NCBI GenBank assembly: GCA_000711775.1
Contig: ARYC01017547.1
Coordinates: 16,351-80,350 of the forward strand
DNA: 64,000 bases
Source: Oxytricha trifallax
Lineage: Eukaryota > Ciliophora > Spirotrichea > Sporadotrichida > Oxytrichidae
Direction: 5' to 3'
Shown: positions 21,995 through 34,038 of the stretch, in pieces
How positions within the stretch are numbered: position 1 is the first letter of the stretch
Layout: each line of letters starts with the position of its first letter
Program-made: the position numbers and the translations under genes
The notes under the pieces: model-generated
Database searches by the model: none
Told to the model about the DNA's origin: nothing
The model's input: the letters and a program-made list of their open reading frames with translations, nothing else

Positions 21995-23150
21995 AATGTA
22001 GATGATCCTGTAGCAGTTTTTTTTGTGTGCCCTCTGTGACTATTGACGTCTCAGCCAATGGAGTCCTAATCCACTCTAGCACTTCAGATCACATTTATCC
22101 TATATCACTTATCGACCTCAAAAGATCCGGTTCAGATGCCAAGTAAGTCGAAGTTGATTAGTATTTAGAAAGCAGCAAAAGCAATACACTCTCTCTCAAC
22201 TACTCTTTCATCCTTGTGCTTATCTCAACAGATTCAGAACAAATGATTTTGTTAAATTATGCTCCTCTTTAAAAATGCACTGTTCTACATACACTAGCTC
22301 AATCTCTAGCTGCCCAAAGAATAAGATGTATTTGTCATTATTGCAAGAGATAGTTTCAAGATTAATGGTTCATTCAAAACAATTGGAACTCTTTAGCAGT
22401 CTTGCGAAATTGCTGTGAGTAATAGATTTAAATTGAAGGATAGCATATATACTTTTATTCCTAACGAGGCTTGCTAAAGAATACTCGATCAAGCCGTCGA
22501 TGCAACTGTATTCCTGCTTGCTACGTCGAGGGTTGGAGATTGACCAGTAGCAGGAGCCAACGATGAGCAAACCCCCAAGGTGACATGCTTGCTGGAAAAC
22601 TTCAGCAATGAAGTCCATACTAAGAAGAGAATCTTAAGCTTGTTATGGAAACTCTACGGCTCCCACACCATCCACTGTTATAACATCGGAACCGCATCCA
22701 TATAACCATAGAGTGCCACCTAAGTAGGAGGCGTTTGACATTCACGTTTTAAGACGCCCAGAAAGAAGAGCAAGGAGCTCATTAAAGACATCATCATTAA
22801 TGATTTATCATTATGCTACTCCGTTACTAAAAAGGACGCTCCCAAGGTGCTCCATAGTGGATTTTTCTAGTATATGTTCAAAAACAACAACAACTTTATA
22901 CCTTGGCCTACACATGCTGATGTCCTCAATATTAGAAATTACTATTACTGATTTCTTACCTCATTCTTGTCCATGAACGGAAGTGAGGATCATATATAAG
23001 GTGCAGAAAGATTGAAAAGTCCGAGATGTGCCTAAAGGTTAGCATAAGGATGATATTGAATTCCTCTAGACAGAATGGGAATATACCAAAGTTATACCAC
23101 CGCACACATTATGAATAGAAATTGTCACAGAAGGAAGGGGATACGCGTTG
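21995..23150 (+). other. Probable coding segments, frames broken
   Basis: This starts directly at the right AAT flank of TBE E and is much less AT-rich than the DNA after 23.9 kb. Protein-like plus-strand runs are VTIDVSANGVLIHSSTSDH (~22040), FVIIARDSFKINGSFKTIG (~22330), SIYTFIPNEACQRILDQA (~22450), KVTCLLENFSNEVHTKKR (~22580), LWKLYGSHTIHCYNIG (~22640) and DAPKVLHSGFFQYMFKN (~22840). They lie in different frames, so introns, deleted segments or decay intervene. The ARD..I.G.FK...L...C pattern vaguely recalls the YHYH fragment of the array, but that is tentative. Confidence 0.4.
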
Positions 23151-23880
23151 ATGATCTACATGTATAATTACTGGAGTTGGACATCATCATCATAACGATT
23201 ACCAAGGAAAATTGAATCAAAGCTTTCGCCAAATGAAATAGGGTGTTCCTCGAAATACCTAATCGTCCTTTCTCAGGGAACCTGTCTAAGTCGAAGATTC
23301 GATCTCACTAGAAATTTGGAATGAAATTGCCTTGAACCACAGTCTTTCGGTTGGGAAGTAGTTTGCAATACTTTTTTTAAATGCCGGTAAGCCGAATTCG
23401 AGAACTAATCTCTTGCTAAAAAATTAGTAAAAAAAAGAATAAAAGAGAGATTTGCAATTAGGGTGCTATAGAGGATAAAAAGCCAGATAAAAGTAAAAAA
23501 GATACGAGGACGATGAGCAGCCAGCTGATTCTTAAGTTCAGTAGTAAGTAGCGAGAGCTAATTAAGGCTTGGTTTATGTGGGTAAATATTAAGAAATGTA
23601 AAATGAGTATTTTCTAACTCAAGCTATATACTCTCAATGAAAGAAACCATTTATAGAAATAACAGTAATCAAGCAAACAAGATTAGATTCTTTAAAATTC
23701 GATTAACTCTATTAAGATAAATTTTTTAGTAAACAAGCTGAATAGCATCCGAACAATAAGAAATTTAATTTTTTCATCAACAAGACTGGTGGCTTAAAAA
23801 TAAAGAATAAATAGATTCAAAAACAAGTTGGAGGAGGAAGATTAGTAGCTGGAATGATTTTTGAAATGTAGATTTATCCA
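23151..23880 (+). other. Possible coding segment of unknown family
   Basis: An open plus-strand frame free of TGA runs from an ATG near 23380 to ~23865 and gives a Lys/Gln-rich, low-complexity protein. A competing frame over the same DNA gives YEDDEQPADSQVQQQVARA (~23510) up to a TGA near 23640. I cannot tell which, if either, is real. Before 23380 I see no convincing frame. Confidence 0.2.
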
Positions 23881-24450
23881 ATAAATTTTGCTCATATAAA
23901 GTGATGATTATGAATTTATTAAACAAAAAAATCTCAAATATTAAAGTATATTTGTTTAAATTTTTTAATTTATCAGAAGTTTTAAATATGATATTATTAA
24001 AATTAAAAGTTTATTTATAAAATTAAACATTGAAATTTTATTAGAAAAAGTATTATTTTATTCTAAAAATTAAATAAAATGTTTTACAAATATATGTTTT
24101 ATAAAATAAATAATATCTTATTTCTTAATTTCAACGTTATAGATTTATTAAATATCATTGAATAATTTTTAAAAAGAAGCTTTACTATAAAAGTGTTTAC
24201 ATCAAGACTAATTTTATCTTATTAGATATTTTAATCTCAATTTTAAATAATGAAGCATTTCTTAATATTTAAAAAAATCTAATTCTAATTATTTCAATCT
24301 GAATTTTGGTTAGATTTTAATTAAATATAATTTATTAAGATTAGTAAAGTTTATCATCAACCTTTGAATAATGAATTTTATTATACAATATAATCATAGA
24401 ATTTACAAAATTAAATTTATTCTTATTCAAAACCGCATTGTTTTTAGATG
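23881..24450. other. AT-rich, no gene seen
   Basis: Very AT-rich sequence with no protein-like frame, TBE end or RNA gene that I can recognise. Confidence 0.5.
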
Positions 24451-25245
24451 AATTAAGCTATTTGAGAGAACGTTTGAATATTTTATCAAAACTAGTAATA
24501 GAATAATGTTTAGATGAAGCATGATAAAGTCTAAATTATTTCTGATTATAGTGATCTAGTACCATAAGATTATACTGAGACTGTAGATACATCTTAGAAA
24601 TCGGTTCTGGTTTTGACCCTTATCTTTCAAGCATATAAAGTAGCATTTAATATCGTTGTATATTTGCAATCTCAATCATATCTACGTTTAAGACTGCGAT
24701 TCAGTGATCCTTTGAAAAACCAGACCTACATTTTTACCCTTTAATTTTTAAAAATTTTGAATAGTTTAATTAAATTAATCAAGCTGATAAACTTTAAAGT
24801 TTTACTTCTTTTAAAATAATCATCATGCTAATCTTTTTAATCAAAAGAAATATTATTAAAAAGATTAGCATGATGATTATTTTAAAAGAAGTAAAACTTT
24901 AAAGTTTATCAGCTTGATTAATTTAATTAAACTATTCAAAATTTTTAAAAATTAAAGGGTAAAAATGTAGGTCTGGTTTTTCAAAGGATCACTGAATCGC
25001 AGTCTTAAACGTAGATATGATTGAGATTGCAAATATACAACGATATTAAATGCTACTTTATATGCTTGAAAGATAAGGGTCAAAACCAGAACCGATTTCT
25101 AAGATGTATCTACAGTCTCAGTATAATCTTATGGTACTAGATCACTATAATCAGAAATAATTTAGACTTTATCATGCTTCATCTAAACATTATTCTATTA
25201 CTAGTTTTGATAAAATATTCAAACGTTCTCTCAAATAGCTTAATT
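24451..25245. repeat. Large palindrome P2 (~390 bp arms)
   Basis: The arms 24451-24840 and 24854-25245 are near-perfect reverse complements around a loop of ~13 bp (tcaaaagaaatat). Arm tips read aattaagctatttgagagaa. It is more complex than the flanking DNA but has no recognisable frame and no similarity to the P1 family motifs. It resembles a foldback transposon or a young inverted duplication. Confidence 0.9.
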
Positions 25246-26318
25246 TCCTAATATTTAGTAATTTAAAAGAATTTATAGATTTTGAAAAGATCGAAATTTA
25301 AAAACTTAAAAATAAAAATTAATATTTAAGTTATCAATCATCATATTTTAATTTTCAAATTGATACATTTGTAAAACAATAATAAATTTATAAGACAAAA
25401 TTTTTTCAGCAAAAATAATTTCTTGAACATTTCTTAATTTTTATAAGGAAAAGTTTTTTAAAAATATTAAAAATAAAAATTCTTTTTAATTTCAATAATT
25501 TATGATAATATTACAATTAAATAATCTTTAACACCTTTTTTTTTAATATTAAATTATCATGTTTAACATCTTTTAAATTGTTGAATAAAAAAAAATTGGT
25601 AATTAGGAAACTAATTTATCATTAAAAATAGTTAGTCACTTTTTTAATTTAACTATAAACTTCCTTATGATAAATTTAATTACTTACAATAATAATTATC
25701 CAAATATTAAATTAATATAATGGGTGTAAGAAAGTTTCCTGCCATTATGAATTTTACAGCTCTTACAAAAGTTTCTTGCCCCTACATTAAAATTTATATT
25801 ATTCATTCACACTTAATTTATAAAATTTTTAATTTAAAATTATCAAAATTATCCAATAATTCCTTTTATATAAATATATCTTGTCAGATATGTTTTACTT
25901 ATTATTTTAAGAAATAATATATGCAAATTAGATAAATTTTTGAATTTTTTATCATGATAAAACAAAATTTTTAAAATATAAATTATTATAATATAATTTA
26001 TGACATAGACTATGATAAATTATATTGAAATTATATATTTTTATGTCAGGAAATTTCCTCCTTAATCTTATTAATAAATAAACAATGGTATCAATGTTAA
26101 AACTGATTATTTTTTAAAAAATTCATTATCAATAATTATTCATTAAATAATATTATCATTATTATTATAGTGATTTCCTTAAATTTTAATAGTTCTTAAT
26201 TATTGTATTTTCTTTAAGATTAATTTTTAGTTATTTATTTTTTAACTATATTATAATAAATTATCTCTTAATAAATATCTGTTTTTCACAATTACATATT
26301 TATAATTTTAACTTCCAA
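25246..26318. other. AT-rich, no gene seen
   Basis: AT-rich DNA between palindrome P2 and the coding island at TBE F. An open frame near 25720-25917 is low-complexity and not convincing. Confidence 0.5.
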
Positions 26319-26324
26319 TTTAGG

Positions 26325-26401
26325 ACAAGGATGAAAACGATGATAATTCATCTTCATTATCCTTACAATTTGGTAAATTGGAACAACAATATCCTTTGAG
26401 T
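26325..26401 (+). CDS. Host reading frame, left half, interrupted by TBE F
   Basis: The frame reads DKDENDDNSSSLSLQFGK then LEQQYPL up to the AGT target copy. It rejoins in phase at 30447 if the element and one AGT are removed. The protein is acidic and Ser/Gln-rich with no recognised domain. It looks like part of a macronuclear-destined segment; the left boundary is uncertain because the DNA upstream is AT-rich. Confidence 0.5.
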
Positions 26402-26549
26402 CAAAACCCTAAAATCTTTTCAGAAGATTAATTAAATTTTATTATTGACAAAATTAGACTATTAATGCTTGCTTTATTAAATTTTTTAGGGTCTATGTAG
26501 GGAACTATGTCTAATTTATTATGGATAAAAAGTGTTTAATAATTACTAT

Positions 26550-28024
26550 AAGTTCAAACATGAACTTGCCATCATGGACTTTCTTTCTAAATTTAATATT
26601 TTCTAACGAACTTATTATATGATAATATTTTTCGTTCTGTTTATTTGTTAAGTCGTAAGATTATTTGCCATGCAATAAAATACATTTCATTTATTTTTAT
26701 CTTATTTTGCTTCAAATACTGCTGTATTCTCTAATTTAAAACTTTCTTTTGTAGCTATTAATTTTTTGGCATCTAGTATTCTAATAATACTATTGCTGAT
26801 AGCCCATATCTCCCACTTAATATAAAAATCTCTTCAGTTATTTTTCTCAGGAAAGTATCAAGGTGTACCATAAACGTTGCAAAAACAGACTCTTCAATTC
26901 ACTTCCAGCAAAATGTTTTCATGCTTTTAATCTCTGTGTAAGTATCCTAATGAATGATAAAATTTTAAGCCTTTATAAATAATTTTAAATAAAAATAGCT
27001 ATTTTTAAACCCACTAAACTTGAATAAAGTCTCATGATATCTGTTAGAATTAAGGAAGCAGAAAGCTACATGATCTTAAGCAATAGAAATTTAATCGATC
27101 TTAATTATGGATCTGCAATGTCTTATCCCTTTATTTATTAAGAGCTTTGGACTCATTAATAAATTCCATTTTATACTTGTCATCACATTTGAAGTAGTTG
27201 AACTTATCTATGTTTTATGCTCACTGCTTATCTGTTTATAATTTTCTTTCAAAAGCTCATCCTAAAGTATAAGATTACTTACCTTACACTCTTAAAGTTA
27301 TTATGTTCAATATTGGAAATTATAATTTTTATTATTTAATGCTGTAGGGAAATTAATACTGGGGCTTCAGCAAGCAAGATAGATAAATCAGATAATTTCA
27401 TGCTTTGATTTTTGGGCATCCATAATGTTTAAATCTTTAGTATGACTTTAGTATTTTGAGTCATGGAGGATGCTTTTATAATTATCTTATTTCCTTTCTT
27501 AAATTTTTTTCTAAAAATTCTAAATGATTTCTTATCTAATTTTTTAAAGGAAGATCTCAGCAGTTTTAGGATCTATAATTTCAACCATCTAATCATTATA
27601 GCTTTTAGGTGAACTTTGAAATCCCTAGAAATATTATATTCCTAATTGAAATAATGATAGAAATATTTCCATCTAGCATATAATGCTAGGTAGAGCTTGG
27701 GATTGTAAAAATAATGCTGCTGTAAATATAAGAATAGAGAATTTATTTATAAGATGAGTTCTTCTCACACTATTAACTTAAATGTAATGCCTCAAACTAA
27801 TTTTTCTATTCCTTCTCTTAAACTATTTTATTTGTAATTCACATTGAATTTGTTATATCTTTATTTCTATTTAATTATTAAATTGCTATTCAAACACCAT
27901 ACTTAAGTTAAAGAATTTCAGATTTGTACTAGTAAGAGGAATCTCTTTGAATTAATGAAAGATTTTTTTTTTGCTGGCTAATGCTAAGCAATGCCGCTTT
28001 TCTTATTAAGTTGCTGCTCAGACT
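26550..28024 (-). pseudogene. TBE-F zinc finger-kinase remnant
   Basis: It is aligned by eye with the E copy throughout (for example tgctggctaatgctaagcaa near 27973, and the Leu-Cys-rich region near 27640). Many frameshifts and stops break it, and the start codon is lost. It contains the ~50 bp stretch around ctgtagggaaattaatactg (27345) that also survives in elements I and J. Confidence 0.7.
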
Positions 28025-28479
28025 GTTTAAATTCTACATGATATAACAAATTAGAGCATATGGTCAAAGATTTAGACAAGTTTATTGAAAAAAGGTGCTA
28101 GATTTACCTTAATGTTTCTTTATTTATGGAGAGTTTATATACTAATTCATCCATTTCATTCATTGAAATGTACGTAAATATGTTTTGTGAGAAGGAGCTC
28201 TTATATTTGTTTTTTTAGAAATGTAAAAGATTATGTTAAATTTAAATTTTTTTTGTACCAACTAATAAAATTTATTATTATTAGGAGCAATTTTATAGAA
28301 AGAGTTTTATAAAAATGGAAGTCAATACTGAAACTAGGAAAAAATTTCGCCATCTTTTTCCATATATGTGATTTAGATTGACTCCAGTTGGATCTCACCT
28401 TTTGGTAAAAATATTGGTAGTTTTAGAATTGATTTCCTTAATTTAAATTTCATAAACATTTATAGAAAGTGCAAGCAAG

Positions 28480-29258
28480 ATGGAGTCCATGTGTGATGCA
28501 ATGAAGTGAATATAATCTCAAGATGTAATAGAAAAATTCAGGAGTAAAGAAAACTTCAACAGATTCTTGGTGTTTCAGGGTAAGTTTCTCTATGATGATC
28601 TATAGAATTATTAATGATGGATTCTTCTAACCAACTGAAGAAGAACTATTATTTTATTCTTAAAGCAATTCTAAGAAAAGGAAAACTTTTAAAACTAATG
28701 GATATAGTTATAGAGATTGTTAGCTATCTTAAAAATGAGTAAGAAATCTCTATGAAGGTACAATGATTAATCCTCATGTTGCTCTCTATCTTACATTAAA
28801 ACTAAAAATCTCTAATAAGTTACCAGATAGAAACTTCTTCTTTGGTCTTCTTGCAACTCTAAAACTTGAGTACCTAAATGAAGTAGTCTCAAAGCTCACA
28901 AGAAAAGGTATAGGATGTTCTGAAGAAAATGAGAAGCAGAGAATAAAAATCATCGACACCGAGCTGAATGAAAAGGGAAGCATCCATTAATTTCTAGTAA
29001 GCTTAAACTTCTAACATTATAGAAAATCTGGTAATGTTATATATTATGAAAGAGCATTCAAATTAGACAGAGAAAGAAAAGCTTAGGTAAAGTATTAATA
29101 GATTCAAAGACACTACAAAGATTTTTAAAAGAAAAAACGAGATGAACATAGATGCCTGAGCTGCCACTTAGAGAAGAAACATTGGCCCAATCAAGGCTTA
29201 AGAGGAATAAAAGAAAGAGAAGCCAAATCTCTTTATGAATAAATTTAACTTGTTAGCC
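28480..29258 (+). pseudogene. TBE-F 22 kDa protein remnant
   Basis: ATG at 28480 (MESMCDAMK then TGA). An intron-like GTAAG follows at ~28578. Later pieces such as NKLPDRNFFFGLLATLK (~28815) and the C-terminal zone near 29160 match the 22 kDa family. Several stops and indels; not functional. Confidence 0.75.
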
Positions 29259-29269
29259 TCTTCATTTGT

Positions 29270-30310
29270 TTAATATAAGACTTGAATAAATATAAAAATA
29301 GCCCTTCTCTTACTTATGCTTTAGCTTTTCATCCCTGTTTTTGCAGTACTTTTGATATAACCATCTGGATCTATTTTAAGTCGTGCACCAAGTGGTTGTG
29401 GAGATGCTTCTTTTAGAGGCCTTTCAACAACCCCAATAAACCCCAACTAATTTAACTCTATTAAACTAAGGTCTTTAAGGAACATTAAATACAGGTTTAT
29501 GTTAAATGTTTCATATTCCTTCCTTGAGTCTTAAATTTCTGAACTGGCAAGTTATCAACGAATAGATGCCTACCTACTTGTTTCCTTTTTCTGAATTATT
29601 TAAAAAACTTTATATTTATTCAGTCTTTTATAGATCCAGCATGAATAACATAAGTCTCGAGGCCACTATCTTCACTTATTCCACCAAGACTAGCATATAT
29701 TCACTTATTCAAAAATGACTAGCGTATATCTAAACTTTATCCTTTTAGACATAAACTTTTATATTACTGTACTTCTTTTACCAATAACTTGATTTGAAAA
29801 TATTGAATTTGAATACAGCTTTATCATCTGTATGAACTTGATACCAATATCTTAAGTCCTCTGAATATAAACCATATCCTTATAAAATGGAACATTAAAG
29901 TCAATCACTTAATAATGCGATTGACTGTCATGCAAGACACTCTATTCTTTTAAATATGCTAGCTAAAGATTAAGCAGAGTTGTGAAGCTCAAGAAGTTGG
30001 GGATGAACAGCTCTTATGTCAAGAGAAAAATGAGCCCATAATTTAAGAGTCTTATCAATATTAAGATAATCGTATGTATTGCAAAAATTTAAAAGGTATT
30101 TAGGCATAGAATTTAAGTACTATCTCTTTTAATTCAGGCAATAAGCAACGATATCTTACCTTAGAAGAAGATTAATGAAGCAGCTTTTGTTTAGGAATAA
30201 TTTAAACTAGGTTTTAGTTATTCTATTTATTCATCACATTCATATTAAAATTTAAACAGCAGATCTCTTTACTCACTATAATATGCTGATACTAAACCTC
30301 GCACTTACAC
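29270..30310 (-). pseudogene. TBE-F transposase remnant
   Basis: It is recognisable by similarity to the E transposase across its length, including the reversed segments near 29540 (DN..V motif), 29830 (D motif) and 29970. An intron-like GT-AG segment of 33 nt sits at the conserved place (29893-29861). Numerous frameshifts. Confidence 0.72.
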
Positions 30311-30446
30311 ACTCATTTACAATACATTTTAACCATAATCTCGTACATGAACCCTTTTAAATCGTAAATCAATAACGCAATAATTTTCTACTTTTATCAA
30401 TGAAAAATAAAAATCAAACTAGTGAAAGATCTTTGGGGTTTTGAGT

Positions 30447-30640
30447 TTCTAGGACCTAAACAATCCCTAACTCTTTGATTATGAATAGCCTCTTTAAGAT
30501 GATGATAGGAGACAGGATTAGTTATTCAACTCCGGAGGTGATTAGGCTTAAAGATAAGTGTGGATCCCTCAGAGAAGAATCTAAAAAAATCACCAGATGC
30601 AGCAAAGTCTATCTTAATAGCAAAGAAACTAGATTTTTTT
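30447..30640 (+). CDS. Host reading frame, right half, after TBE F
   Basis: In phase with the left half it reads FQDLNNPQLFDYEQPLQDDD, then a Gln/Arg-rich stretch (RRQDQLFNSGGDQAQRQ, later QQQRNQ) without TGA until ~30640, where AT-rich DNA resumes. Gln and Asp richness on both sides of the element supports one original exon. A competing frame with an ATG at 30481 (MNSLFKMM) exists but does not continue the left flank. Confidence 0.5.
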
Positions 30641-31619
30641 ATTTTTTAAATATAATTTTTTCAAATATTTAAAATAGCTTCCAAAATTAAGTTATTTAAT
30701 TAGATAGATTTTTTTATTAATAGACTGGCATGACTATATTTATAAATTAAAGATTTATTATATTAATAAGTTTATTATTAATAAATTAAATTATGATATC
30801 TTAAAATTAATTTAATAAATTTTAGAAGTTTAATAGAAAATATATAAATAACTCGAATACTTCTTTATGATGTTTATAAGTGATTTTTAATTTGTATAAA
30901 TTTAATAATTTGGGAATTATAAAGTTTAATGAGATTAATTTGGTAAATTATTTAATTTCAAAAATTTTAAATCGAATGTAATTTTGATTTTACCAAACTC
31001 TCTAAGCTTAAATTATTTTTTTCATGAGTTATATTTTTATGAACTTAGCATGTTTATTTAATTTGTTTAATTACTCTGATTTTGTTAAACTTTTTTGTGT
31101 ATTTTTTCTTTGCTATTTTCTCTCTAAGTAGAAAGTTCTCGCTTCAAGACTTAAGGAAATTCTCAATAATTTACCTGCTTAAAAGCTCATCCATCCTTTC
31201 AATCTTCCCTTACTAAATAATACCAAAGTTTCTCTTCAACCATTTAATCTTTAATTTTTCAATTATTTATACACCTTTGAAGTAATAATCGTAAATTTAA
31301 AATAGAAAAATTCAAAATTTTATTTTCGGTGTTAGTTAGTGTGTATACAAAATCACCAAAACAGCCAAATGATAGTTTTAAGTGCTTACAATTATAATAG
31401 TATATTTTGGATCTTATAGTTGTTAATAGAAAAAAGGAAGTTCTTATTTGAATTAAATAATATTACTAAAATTAATTAAAATATATAAATCTCCTAGCCT
31501 TTGTGATGTCTCTCGAAACTAGATCTCTGCAGAATATCTAGTAAATCTTCTAAAATTATCTTTGATTGTTTGGAGCTCTTACGACTATCATTTTAAGTAT
31601 ATTCTTAATCATATCGCAG
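30641..31619. other. AT-rich, no gene seen
   Basis: Mostly AT-rich. A stretch near 31120-31260 and 31490-31640 is slightly less so, but I see no coherent frame. Confidence 0.45.
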
Positions 31620-31976
31620 ACATCTACTTAATATTGTAGGAATGCATTTGATTTTGTAAAATAAAATATAAATTAATTATCTAATATTAGATTATTAGCA
31701 GTTAATTTTCTGGAAACTTAAACGATTTGGTACTTGTTCAATAGGGAATTATAAAATAGCTTGACTTTACTATTGACTGTACCCCTCTATCGCACAATTA
31801 AGTAAAATAACTTGACTTTAAATTTTTGCGTTAAAATTAACTTATAGATTCTTTTAATTAAGCAGAGTAATAATTATTTATTTCTCATAGAAACTGCATT
31901 TATTCTTTTAACCACAATAAGACCCAAACTATACTATAATAATCGAAACACTCAAGACTTTCATTTGGGTGTTTTG
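31620..31976. repeat. Relics: half of P1-family foldback plus TBE right end
   Basis: 31635-31830 resembles one arm of foldback P1 (ttgtaggaatgcatttgatt; then tagcttgactttactattg; then ctctatcgcac), without the opposite arm. It abuts 31908-31971, a decayed TBE terminal repeat (aaccacaataagaccc to ggtgttttg) followed by AAT. The foldback probably inserted into a TBE whose remainder is gone or beyond recognition. Confidence 0.65.
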
Positions 31977-33172
31977 AATATTCTTTGTATTTATTTTATT
32001 TAAATATTATCTTTATATTTTTTATGCTAAATAAAGAAAGCATTTTAATTTCAAAGATTTATTTGTCTATTTAAATTATATATATATCAAAAAGACTTTA
32101 TCTCTTTTTATTTAAACAAATTCATATTATTTGTAGCCTTTGATTAGCTATTTTTTGTTTGATTTTTTATTTTTAAATTATAAAAAATAATTATAAATTC
32201 TACTTTTACGATTGAAACTATAAAATAATTCTTAGAATATATAAGTTTTTAATATATATTATTTAAATAATTTTTAATTACAAAATTTTATGTGATTATA
32301 AAAATTTATAATAATTTATAATGTGAAAAAATTGACTTATTAAAACTTCATTTTTAAAATGATGAATTTTAAACATTTAAATTAACATGAACTACAGATA
32401 GAGTAAACAGTGATTAACTCATAACCTTTTTATATTTTAATAAAATTGAATTACATTTTTAATAAAGTAAAAATTAAAATGAATAAGAAAAGTTTCAATT
32501 TTATTATTGAAAAATTTATTATAAAAATTTTTAGACATTATTTTTTTGGCCAAATAAGTGAAATTTTAATTGGAATCAATATTTTAAACCTAAATGAAAA
32601 AAAATAATTAAGAATAAAGCCATTTCTCCTAAAATTAGTTTAGATAGAACTAAAATGAAAAAAATCTGCCAAAAATATTGATCAATTTTAAACTGTTTTT
32701 AAAAAAATGGTTTTATCTTAATTGCTTTATAAGCATTTATATTTAAAATTAAAATTTCATATTAAATTTCACTTACTTCATAAAAATAATGTCTTAATAA
32801 TAAAAAGAAATTATTCTTAAAATCTTTAAATTAATTATTTTAAACTTCTTTATCTTATATTTTAAAATATAAAACTTTTCACATATCTCAAAATTATATT
32901 ATTAACAATTTATTAAAAGCAAAATTTGTTTAACAAAATAAATTATTTTTAAAGAGTCAATGTAAAACTATCATTAATCCATTTATGCTTATTTAAATTT
33001 AATTTATAGATTAAATGTCATAAACATCTTATTTTTGAAATATTTGTGTCAATATATACATATATATATATATATATAAATTTTAAAGTAAAATGCTTAA
33101 ATTGTTTATAAAAATCTAAAGTTTAAATATTTTTTAGAACTATAAATTAATAGGTAATAACATTTTTAGCAT
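31977..33172. other. AT-rich, no gene seen
   Basis: Very AT-rich, with a (TA)n microsatellite near 33055-33080. Nothing recognisable. Confidence 0.5.
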
Positions 33173-33730
33173 ATTTTATATCATTAGGGTAGTGCTCTCA
33201 TTGGTGAAGGATTTATTCTATAACAAAATATTTTTTGTATTTTAGATCTTACCAAATAACTAACTCATTCGTCAATTTGTAATTGTGGAACTTATATCAT
33301 GATTCTGAGTATCAAAAGAACCACCTGATAATATCTTTATTGAAAATTAATTATTTTAAAAATATTAATGATTTTAAATGTTTTTTTAATTAAATGTGTA
33401 TACAAGAATATACTCTTTTTGTAGATTTAAATAAAATTTTAAAATTCTATATTTACCATTTTAAAATATTATTTAAATCTAGAAAAAGAGTATATTCTTG
33501 TATACACATTTAATTAAAAAAACATTTTAAATCGTTAATATTTTTAAAATAATTAATTTTCAATAAAGATATTATCAGGTGGTTCTTTTGATACTCAGAA
33601 TCATGATATAAGTTCCAAAATTACAAATTGACGAATGAGTTAGTTATTTGGTTAGATCTAAAATACGAAAAATATTTTGTTATAGAATAAATCCTTCACC
33701 AATGAGAGCACTACCCTAATGATATAAAAT
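33173..33730. repeat. Palindrome P3 (~270 bp arms)
   Basis: The arms 33173-33443 and 33460-33730 are reverse complements with a ~16 bp loop and few mismatches. Outer arm sequence includes tcattagggtagtgctctca and gataatatctttattgaaaa. It is unrelated by eye to P1 or P2 and lies just upstream of element H. Confidence 0.88.
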
Positions 33731-34038
33731 TATTATAATAAGTTCATTTTTTGTAATTTAAAAAAATTGCCAAATAATATAAATATAATTTTTTTATTTG
33801 ATTATTAAAAAATGATTGCTTAATTTAAGAATGAATATTTTTAAGCATACAAATTTTAAAGCTTAATTTTGTTCAAAATTTTCAAGATAATTATCAAATT
33901 TCTTATTTTATCATAGTTATTAATTCTAAATATGATACCCTTTTACACCCATTCAACACCATAAAATCTTTTTGTCCTTCTCGCCTTTCCTATCATCTTT
34001 TGAAGATTTTTTCTATCGTTAATCTTTTTGCTCATGAA

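Larger units (their letters stand above)
26402..30443 (-). mobile_element. TBE transposon copy F (decayed, same orientation as E)
   Basis: It is 4,042 bp long, starting CAAAACCCTAAAATC and ending ctttggggttttg, with matching AGT target duplications (26399-26401, 30444-30446). Internal order matches E: zinc finger-kinase (-), 22 kDa (+), transposase (-). All three genes are heavily mutated and the telomeric ends have point changes. It is an old insertion. Confidence 0.9.

Noticed and set aside
25720-25917. Plus-strand frame starting MGVRKFPAIMNF
   Set aside because: Low-complexity AT-rich sequence dominated by Ile/Tyr/Phe/Lys codons, with no conserved pattern and no neighbours of interest.
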